Origin: Orbilia blumenaviensis
Lineage: Eukaryota; Ascomycota; Orbiliomycetes; Orbiliales; Orbiliaceae
Reading direction: 5' to 3'
Length of the DNA stretch: 64,000 nucleotides
Assembly: GCA_036872755.1 (NCBI GenBank)
Contig: JAVHNS010000015.1
Coordinates: 310,001-374,000, forward strand
Positions 55,001-64,000 of the stretch are shown here, one piece after another; within the stretch, counting starts at the first letter, position 1, and each line of letters begins with the position of its first letter. A model generated the notes under the pieces. It was not told the origin of the DNA and did no database searches. It worked only from the letters and a program-made list of their open reading frames with translations. The position numbers and the translations under genes are program-made.

Positions 55001-56651
55001 TATGGCTGCAAAAACCACCGGGTTGGGCAGAGTTTTCATGGGCGCCATGATAAAGTTGAAAATATAAAATTGCTTCTACTTATCAGGCTCTCATCATGCA
55101 TAAAGAGCATCTTCAGGCGCACGGTTCGTCTCATTCGACCAAAGATTCTATCGGCTAGCCAGAGTATGTATGTACCAGAATAAAGCGATACCACTATTAG
55201 ATTCTGCCGGGAGAAGCTTTTGGCGGGTTGGACCCTTATTTTTGTTCGGGCAACGGATAAATTGAGGCCTCGCTAGGCTTGCCTCGGAGAGAGGAAAATC
55301 TAGCTGTGACGACCTTTTGGGAGCTGTGTTAGCGATGAGCTCGACGTCCTATCCTTAACATGGTTAATTGGGAAAAGTTTTCCAGAGTGAAAAGGCTAGA
55401 ATTGTAAATATACTTGGATATTATTGGTAAAGCTTAGATAGAGGAGGCAAATACGGGGCATATTGCGTATTGTGACAATTGATCCTGGACCATTAGCTGA
55501 TACTACGTAAATCTGTATGGATCAATTGTAATCCGCATGACTAGGTAATGCTTGATCAATTGGGTGTTGCTGAGCTCACAAAGAAACATCTTCTCCGCCA
55601 AGGGTATGCCATGGGACGACAGGGGAATTTCGAACATGAGAAAGATGGTTGCTTCTTGAACTTTACAACCTATCACCAATTCGCAATCTTGAAGGCATGA
55701 GGGTCGCACAACATGAGGGCTTTTTCACAATTGCAACACCAGGCGGCTTAACAGAAGCCCTGCGAGGGTAGATATGCTGGCACAAGACTAATGCGTGGTG
55801 ACCGGGAAATATTTGACGAATGAACCAAATCCATCAGTAGTAGACCGCACGTGAAGGATGGGATGCCATGAGGGCTGGAGGGGGACCTTATCCTCGGGTC
55901 GACCCAAATCAAACATCGATTAATTCTCGCTCCGGCTTCGCTTTGCTGATTGTCGGCACCCTGTTGCCTAACTACGTAGCTTTGGGCGGTATCGACCTCA
56001 CGAACTCTTAGACCCTTTTTGCCTTGCCTACATAGGAGTACGTTGTTTGAGTCGAAGTTTCCAAACACCTGGGTCGCTTGCCGGCATCCGCACGCGATAT
56101 CATTGGTTTGAGAGCATAAGATAATTCGCTTGGCATCAACACCTCTCAAATCTTCTTCAGATTGAAACCACGGCTTCCCTGCAAAACCATCTCAAATTGA
56201 TGCTCATCCCGTGGGGTTTCCATCCAAGCGGGAGGTGCTGGCATCCCAAAAGGCATTCTTCGGTCTCAGCATCGTTGGTAAAGTATATTGCCGTTCCAGC
56301 TTAGAAAGTTGACTCTTTTTGTCCACCGGAAGTCCCACCGAAAAAAGTCTAGATCTTTGAACTTTCTAGCTTCGGTTTAGTGCTTAATACGGATCTTAGT
56401 ATGTTACTAGACGGCCAGTTTGGAGATCGTTGGGATTTATCGCCTCCAGGGTTCTCCCTTGATGATGCTAGCCGGCAGGTTTGGATCTATGCAACAGCTT
56501 CCTTGAATCCCTCGGCAGTCGCTTCGGACCCGCCTCTCAACTACTGCACTACACCTCTGTAGCGTTAGTTGGCTACGTTAGCATGAACGGCACGGTTCGT
56601 AGTGCTTCCGGAGCCTACCCGGCTTCTAAAGTAGCCTACTAAGTAATGATC

Positions 56652-56727
56652 GAAAGACATTAATCAAGAACTTGTTCAAACAGACCGGCAATTGCGAAGC
56701 TAAGCCTTTGGGCTTCTAATGTCTTTC
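56652..56727. repeat. 11-bp inverted repeat enclosing smaller hairpins
   Basis: GAAAGACATTA (56652-56662) and TAATGTCTTTC (56717-56727) are exact reverse complements 54 bases apart. Between them GAACTTGTTC and AAGCCTTTGGGCTT are further short palindromes, so the whole could fold into a branched stem. Confidence 0.75.
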
Positions 56728-56841
56728 AATGCTTAGCCCTTTTGGTTCCCGTCAAAGCACCCTTCTCCCCGAGTGGTTCAATTTCGCGCGCTGGCATCAA
56801 CTCTAGTAACTGCAATGTCGATCACTAGTATATTCTGTCCT

Positions 56842-56891
56842 CGTGGGAGGGACATACTGTCAAATTACATGTAGGAGGACATCCTCCCACG
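56842..56891. repeat. 9-bp inverted repeat, 32-base loop
   Basis: CGTGGGAGG and CCTCCCACG are exact reverse complements. Inside the loop GGAGGACATCCTCC offers a competing smaller stem with the right arm. It lies about 115 bases after the preceding inverted repeat. Confidence 0.75.
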
Positions 56892-57440
56892 CCTCATCAT
56901 CATTCAATCATAAGCGAAACAATGGTGCAAGAATTTCGCGGCTTGCTTCCAAATTTAAGACTGCGGCGACGAAATTTCAAGGCGGCATCACGAAAAGGGC
57001 AAACAAGTGAGCGCTGACTTAATGAGAACTAGGGGGTTGAGGGGGGAGCATGGGGGCCTCTTCAACCTTATTTTGATAGACCGTGGGGCAGCGAGTTTTG
57101 GTCGACGGTTTGGGGTCATGATCTTCATAGACTGGTGTTTCAATAGCCTAATAATTAACGAAAGCCTAATCAATAGCTTAATAGTAAACCCTTGCGATAT
57201 CCTTTCTAGCTCGGCAACCTCTTATTTTATCTAGAGTTATAAAGGTAGGTATACATCTATTTGAGTGAAACTTTGATCTAGAGTCTTATAAGAGTATTGG
57301 GGGCCTTATGGTTCATGCATGTTTAGGGGAGCTTCACATACATGATGCCATGGTGAAGCTGTGGAACTAGAGACGCAGGCTTCCATTTCCGGTGACTCGG
57401 TTCAAGACGGTCGTCTCCAGCGATACAGTCGCTTCGAATT

Positions 57441-57893
57441 TCATTTTTTGAACCGCATGATCAATTGATCAATGAAGTTTGTGTTTTTGGTTTGCAGGGA
57501 GCTGCATGAATCGAGGTATCCCGTCAGTTTGGTGCAGCCGGCGGACTTGAGATTTGCCTTGCAATAGGCTTCGGGAAGCTGTGTTAAAAAATTTTTTTTA
57601 GCGAACTGCAGCGCATCTGTCCATTGGTAACTGCAGGAACTCAACATGGACCCATGCAGGAACCCCCAATTGCCATATTTATCAGCTGATAGATAGATGG
57701 AATGCTGAGTCTCGAGGAATTTGAGCAATGGTGGAAGATCTTGAAGCGCTGATGAAGAATCATGTGCGATTTTAGAACATTCGAAGGAATTTACTCTTAT
57801 TTTTAGTCTTTTGGTTGTCAGCTCCTTCATGAGCTCCATAAAGAGCGGTTTATACGATAGAGATTGCGAATTAGATCCTAAACAATATATCAC
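57441..57893 (-). other. Doubtful 150-codon open frame
   Basis: The frame opens after a TGA with GTG, not ATG; the first internal ATG begins MELMKELTTKRLK. Six Cys are spread through it, and the part LPPLLKFLETQHSIYL then YQWTDALQFAKKNFL looks protein-like. I found no upstream exon with a convincing donor, no signal peptide and no known family. It could be the last exon of a fast-evolving small gene, or chance. Confidence 0.25.
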
Positions 57894-60800
57894 GAGGTGG
57901 CTTCAATTGGCGATCTTACTCGTTGATGAGAAGCATGGCCCCGTTTACGGTTGAGCCAAACGGAAACTTGGTTTGGCCAATTGGAGGATGTTACGCGCAA
58001 CGTTTGATTGGGCAACCGACCGTTATGCTGTACGAGATAAACAGAATCCACCTCAATTTAGTTCTTGCTGTTGAACTTCATGAAGCGAAGAGATGGGCCT
58101 ATAGCCTATGAGGATAGACGGATTAAGACAACGGCACGGGGGTGTGTGGTCAGCGATGAGGGAAGCTTGGCCTTGATGAGCTTCCAGATCTGATTGAGGT
58201 CTCTAGTATTAAGTTAATGGTGGGGTATACCAGGCGTTCTGGTTACCGAGTGTGCAGGATCAGGTACTTACCTATCGATATGGTATCAACGTGATGGTTC
58301 AATCCAACAATTGCAATTTTGGAGGAAGCGTCTATGACGACGTTTTACATACGAGGCACCGTCGGCCGAGTCCGGAAGTTCTATTCGGTGACAGTTAAAT
58401 CAGCGAAAGACCCCATTTTATCCTGCAAACCGAGGTCATCAAAAGCCATTCCAGTACTGCAGCTTTTTTGATGGGGTCTTTTTGGTGAAGGCGAATGGCA
58501 TCAGGCTTTGATCCCGACGTTCTGGGTGCGCAAGCGCTTCGGGTAGCACACCAGTCCAGGGTTAACCCATGATTGGTTTTTACCCATCAAATGAAGACTT
58601 GAAGCGACTGGGGGGCCTGGTCAGAAATCCCTCCCTGCTTTTCAAACGCTGCGTCGATGGGTTTTGGCCATGAGGTTTTTACTCTCCGAAGGTCCAATGG
58701 AGTAGTTGAGGGAAAGAGGAAAGGAGATGCGAATGGTAAGTATTTCCCGTTTGGTCAGAGCAGATGTTAGTGACTGCAAAATCGGTGGATAGAAATTTGC
58801 GAATGGAAGTTAACGTTCACCATATCAACAGAAATGACAGCCTCATGATTAGAGACATAGCACCGACCTGCTTCAGATGTCGTGTGGTATAGATAATGAA
58901 ATGAAGCTTTGATTCTTGATGCGTGTATGTATTCTGCCCAGGCGAACGAATTCGAACGAAAAGGGGACCTCCACAAGGCGAAAAGGTAAAAAAAAGAAAA
59001 ACAAGAAAACTGCTGAAAAATGAACACACAGTTTCTAGCGTGAGATGCCACTCTACTTGCTTTTTCAGCTTGTACGAACAGGCCGTTGAACCAGCCAATG
59101 GGTATACGTCCCTGCTGTCCCTTTTCAGAAGTCTCAGGAGAAGCAAATAACCCATGCAACACGTTTGAAAAAGAAAAAAAAGAAGTTGGCTCCGAGCAAG
59201 CCAGTGGACATCCCGGCGAGGGTGCTAGTGTGTTCATGAGTGTCACCGCGCAAGATTTCGCTCTCCCACCCCATTTCCCGTGAAAGGTCTTTGGGGGGCG
59301 GATCCACATCTTCCTCCGCCCGCGAAAGAGTTATACCGTATTTGACATGATAGATTGGGGGCAATCCTCAGTCTGGGTTGACCCTTATAATAGCACTGAG
59401 GACGAGGGGAGGTGCGCTCATGGATCATATATCTGGCCGTGGCTTCCCTCTTTCTTCACCTGACTTTTGGATTCATTTACGGCGTCTGCTTTTTCCAAGA
59501 TATTCTTCTGTAACGTCATATACAGCCGTCCGCCGCCGGTACTCTTCTTTCTTTTTCAAAAGCTGGGTTTTTTGCAGACACTCAAAAGTACGGAGGCTCT
59601 ATATCCTTTTCGGCGCTAGACATTCTGGAGGAATATACGCATAGAAACATTGTTTGACCTGGTAGCGATATCAAAAACCTAATACCCGACACAATCAAAA
59701 ATAACTTTAACGGCCATTAAATATACAGAACTAGGAAAGGTTAGCATATGGGACCTTCTTTTTACCTCTTCCCATTCCGCTCTATCGAGCATCGACAATG
59801 GTCGCCGTTTTTCCCCCTCCCGTCAAGAGAGCATTACGTTGACAACCAGCCCTTCCGCGATTAGGATAGACTACGAACCTCCTTGCATACCGCGCACACG
59901 CAGCTACGCCTACATCCAAGATACGGAAACGTAACAGCAATAACTAAAGAATCCTGACATTGGCTGCCTATTCGATTCCTTGGTTCGAGTCAGTACAGGA
60001 GAGAGGAGAATAAAGTAGGATACATACAAAGGGATTGATCAGATGCTATTGGCTGCCTTGGGACTGGACTTCTACTTGACGTATTTCTGGAACCCGCTAG
60101 CCAATTTATCATACTCTATCCTTCATTCGAAATTCCGAGCTCTAAACGCAGTCAGGGACAATTTCTTGGGGAGCTATCCAACCAATTATCACGACATTCC
60201 ATTGCCCAAAAGTTCTCGATCGAACAGCCAGGAGTTGCTGCAGGGTTTGTGAAAACGACTTACAGACCTGCATACAGAGGACGACCGTACATAGACGTTT
60301 TTGCATGAGGAAACCAAGGGGTACAATAGATATACCAGGCCGACCTGCGTCTTCAGCTTTGTCCTGACAGCCCCGTGATCGAGGATCGAGGCAATCGAGA
60401 ACCCTTCCAGGTACCTGATATTAGCCTTGTAGAGACTAGTCTTTTTGCGGCCCCGGATTTAAAAAGCTGCCCCAGCAGTTCATATTTTTGGGTTGCGGTA
60501 TATTTACTCGACAAGCTGCTTCTCATCGCCTTTCATTTTTCTTTCCGACTTCTGGGAGCAGGAATATCCAAATCTCATTAAGAATTTAACGGTTGTGTGT
60601 CTTTGGTTCCTGCATTTTATAATCCGAACTTGGCCCTGGAATTCTGTGTTGCTATTGCACGCTTTCGACGTCGACATTTTATCACATTAACAACGCAAAT
60701 AGCTTGCTTCAACTGTGCTTCCTTCAACATTCTACCATCCGCAACTGTTAACTGTCATCAACTCTTCTCAATATCACCAACATTGGGACCTACATCCTTA

Positions 60801-60990
60801 CACCCCTTCCGACATCGGCTTTGATGGTCTAATCAAAACTGCTTCTCCGCATAATATCCTTCCCTCCCCTTATCATTTCCAAACTGACACGAAATATCTC
60901 CACATCCAGAGGTGGTGATGATCACACCAATATCGAATTCATTATAACTTCAAGATACCTCTTTCGGGAGAATCTTTACATTTCTGACAC

Positions 60991-63900
60991 ATGATGGAGT
61001 CGACGAATCCTACAGAGTCGTCGCTCCCTCTCTACAAGCGGGGGAGTAGAACATCCTCGGTAGGTTCGAGAAAGACATTACTGTCCCATTCAAGGACAAT
61101 ATCCTCCCAGGACCAGATAACACCCCCACCTACACCCAAAGATGGCCCTTCGAGAGAGGCAACTCCAAAAGAGACCTCATCGAAGCGCGCATCTACATCT
61201 ACCCAAGAAGACATGACAACAAAAGACACACCTAATGGTGAGTCGTCCATGGACGTCAAGCCCAAGGACACACGACCCAAATCACATACATCGGTTTCAT
61301 CGAAGACTTCTTCGAAAAGGTCATCGAGGCCAACACAGTACCCAGCTTTTATGAGGGCCTTCTATCCCTTCAGGCCGCCCCACAGTGCGGATACATCAAC
61401 TGTCACAATAGCCCTAAGCCCGGGCGATATGATAATGGTTCACAATATCCATGAAAATGGATGGGCAGACGGTACTACTCTGGCCACTGGGTCTCGGGGC
61501 TGGCTTCCAACAAATTTCTGCGCCTCATACGAGGTCGATGAGATGCAGCCTTTATTAAGGGCTAGCATCGCCGTATTCGAGGAGTGCAGAGTTGCCTCGA
61601 ATTCTTCATTCATCACAGCGAGCCAGACCGTCGTTGCTGATGTAGTAAACGGCGTCAGACATCTTCTAGTAAGTCACACAAGCTTACCTCCAGTTCAAGA
61701 ACAGTGCTAACAAACTTTTCAGGAAATCACGGACTGCCTTACTAGGGACTCGGAAAATGTCCAAACAGACGAGACCATTCGCAAGACGCGAAAGGTCCTC
61801 CTTTCTGAACTGTCCGTCCTTGTCAAGACTGCTCGTCGGCTACCAGACGAGCTTGATGGCGATGAATTGACATCGGAGGCTCAGGACCTCATCGATGATA
61901 TGATTCTGAGTTCCTTCAGAGTCGTTGTCAGAGGTTCGAGATTTCTCGACGCCTGGTGCGAAATCCACGAGCCTCTTCCCGAGGAACTCGGTGAAGACGA
62001 GATGGCTACTATCAATGAGGATGATGGTGACTATGCTACTGAGGTTCGGACAGAGGCTGGAAACCGCGATTCTATCCAGACCTCTCTCACTACTGCACTG
62101 GACCCACTGCCAGCAAAAGAGCGTCCGCAACGTCTCACTATAATCACACCTTCGTACCAACCAAGCTCTGAGACCTCCTTCCTCGCCTTAACACCAGCTT
62201 CTACAGTTAAGGAGTCGGAAAGTGACAATGAGATCATGGAGTCGAAGCCGGAGGAGCCCACTGTCCAGGTTGTATTAGCTACAGCAAGACTTAATTACAC
62301 ATACGACTCGCTTCTAAGCTGCTTGGCTACCTACATTGGCACAATCCATCTCAAGGCTCCTTTGGCCTCCCGACTATTTGTGCTTACAAAGGACGCAGTT
62401 GAGGTCGGAAAAGAGCTTCTTCATGTTGTTGATCTCATCAAAGAACGCGGAGAGGTCGACGAATCACTTGAAGTCAGCGAGGAGAACTTCAAGGAGGAGA
62501 TGAATGTCCTTGTTACCGAAGCACAACGCTTGGTTAAGCCGCTCTTGGAAAACGAGGACGAAGAACCTTTGGCGGGTAGCGAAAGCCAACCACTCATTGA
62601 CGCTGCCACAAAATGTGTGCAAGGAGCAACATTATGTTTTGACCATGCCCATAGTGTTCTGGAGAGGATGGAAGACTTTGAAATTACCCTCACTGCTGAA
62701 CCCACCGCATCTGCTTCACAAATTGGAATTGGTATTACTACTACAGTACCGACCGCTCCAGTTGTAGATGGGTTGAGCTCTCCTACCTCTAGTCCTTCCT
62801 CCAGTCCTTTATCTAATCCTTCCGAACCTTCATCGCCAGTCGCGACGAAGTTGAACCTCGACAAGAACCTCCCATCTCTCCCTGAAATCACAAGCCCGAT
62901 TACTGTGGAGCCTTCTCTGGCCACTCCAGTTCCCTCCCCTCCACCAAAGGACGTTAAGGTCCTCGATGTCGAAGAAAAGCATCAATCCATTGACTCGACG
63001 GCTGGAACTTCGATCTCGATGCAACGCGAAGACAGCCAGCAGTCCGCGACTAGTGAGGAAGATAAGTTTTCCACTAGAGCGACCACCCCCATCCACGAAG
63101 ACACAGAAACACCACTCGCAACCCCAATACCGAAGCCCACAACCACTGTCATAATTCCTACCTCTGAAACTGCCCAGAGCGACAGCACACCACCGACTCC
63201 AGTTGATGCCCCTGCAATCCCGAAGACACATGCACACAACCTAGTTACAAAGGATGGTCTCGTTTATATTGGCTCAGTCGCTGCTCTGGTCGAGCAGATG
63301 ACAATGCCTGACTCCAAGCCAGATATCATCTTCGTCACCACCTTTTTCACCACCTTCAGATGTTGGTCTTCCCCCACAGAGATCACAAAGGCTCTCATCG
63401 ATCGCTTCGATGAAGTTGACAACAACCTCTTGGGTTCCACTCCTGTCCGTGTCCGTGTCTATAATGTCTTCAAAACCTGGTTGGAGACTCACTGGAAGAA
63501 AGACTCTGATGTAGAAGCTCTACCAATAATCAGGGACTTTGCCATCAACAAGTTGAAACCAGTATTGGTCACACCTGGTGATCGTCTGTTGGAGCTCACC
63601 GACAAGGTTCTTCATGTGGCTTCTGATACCTCTCTAGTTCCAAGAGAGCCTGCCACGTTGCAAAAGACAAGAAGCGCTGTTGCCCTTAACCAGGCAGCTG
63701 TTTTCCCAGAGCCAAGGATTACGAGCAGACAATATGCCACCCTTAGGGCATTCCAGGCGAATGGTGGTGAAATTCCATCTGTTCTTGAATTTGATCCCCA
63801 TGAAATCGCTCGCCAGCTCACTGTCATTGACCAGAAGATTTGGTGCCAAATCACTCCTCACGAGCTTCTCGGTAAGGAATGGACCAAGAAGAAAGAAGAT

Positions 63901-64000
63901 TCGCGTGCCGTCAACGTTCTTGCGATGACCAAACTTTCTACCCAGATGGCCCTCTGGATTGCATTTACTATCTTGAATGACCCTGATCCGAAGAGGCGTG
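60991..64000 (+). CDS. SH3-domain Ras guanine nucleotide exchange factor, Cdc25-like (5' part)
   Basis: Exon 1 (60991-61668) and exon 2 (61723 to the window edge) join in phase across a 54-nt intron (GTAAGT..TTCAG, branch GCTAAC). About 985 residues are visible. Residues 1-115 are Ser/Thr/Lys-rich; 120-182 is an SH3 domain (MRAFYPFRPP, ALSPGDMIMV, NGWADG, GWLPTNFCASY). A helical region follows, then a Ser/Pro-rich linker. From about 732 a RasGEF N-terminal (REM) module begins with DGLVYIGSVAALVEQM and includes FVTTFFTTFRCW. At about 915 the catalytic Cdc25 domain starts: FDPHEIARQLTVIDQKIWCQ, then ITPHELLGKEWTKK. It would load GTP on Ras and so feed cAMP or MAPK signalling. The rest of the catalytic domain lies outside the window. 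A second ATG directly follows the first. Confidence 0.93.

Larger units (their letters stand above)
44374..60990. other. 16.6-kb region without supportable genes
   Basis: No frame exceeds 180 codons and none shows a domain, conserved motif or convincing intron structure on either strand. It begins with the Met6 3' UTR and ends with the CT-rich leader of the RasGEF gene. Base composition looks mixed, not the extreme AT expected of heavily RIP-mutated repeats. Present are T32 at 47371-47402, C15 at 49221-49235, (ACGC)n at 49838-49859, (CTC)n at 44509-44575, TAGGTACC-type repeats near 45240-45270, an 18-base tandem at 52053-52088, and two inverted repeats near 56.65-56.9 kb. One 150-codon minus frame at 57441-57893 is listed separately as doubtful. 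Confidence 0.55.

Noticed and set aside
55748..56149. 133-codon minus-strand frame
   Set aside because: No motif, no plausible start context or partner exon. Likely chance.
58767..59309. 180-codon minus-strand frame
   Set aside because: Phe/Ser-rich random-looking composition, no motif, overlapping frames on both strands, no splice context.

Overview
The window is nuclear DNA of a filamentous ascomycete (Pezizomycotina). A leotiomycete-like fungus is my best guess, but the sequence does not fix the species. The evidence is: many short spliceosomal introns (mostly 50-160 nt) with GT..AG ends and CTAAC/CTGAC-like branch sites; tRNA genes with introns; a STAND/NLR-type gene; a hybrid histidine kinase; and fungal housekeeping genes (chorismate synthase, Met6, cytosolic MetRS, Lto1, a Cdc25-type RasGEF). 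Almost every gene is broken into exons. The models below were rebuilt by hand from splice sites, reading phase and family motifs.

Layout. 0-8.6 kb is an accessory-looking block: a V8/trypsin-like protease without a signal peptide, a fucose-lectin-like beta-propeller gene ending head-on against it, and an ankyrin-vWA protein. 8.8-14.5 kb holds a membrane-anchored SDR and a 983-residue GAF/HisKA/HATPase/receiver hybrid kinase. 15.6-18.7 kb carries two tRNA-Ser(AGA) genes with identical exons and different introns, a small membrane protein, and a decayed fold-back repeat. 19.2-23.6 kb is a 1442-residue NLR (helical N-domain, NACHT, WD40). 25.2-31.3 kb has chorismate synthase, an F-box protein and a mitochondrial lipoate ligase. 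31.8-44.4 kb is conserved core: methionyl-tRNA synthetase, Lto1, a large unidentified protein and Met6. 44.4-61 kb is about 16.6 kb in which I cannot support any gene. 61 kb to the end is the 5' part of an SH3-RasGEF gene that runs off the window.

Functional links are limited. MetRS and Met6 both concern methionine, and they lie about 7 kb apart. The protease, lectin, Ank-vWA and NLR genes look like the variable self/non-self or defence repertoire of fungi, but a joint role is only an inference. No CRISPR, rRNA, complete transposon or virus-derived gene was seen.
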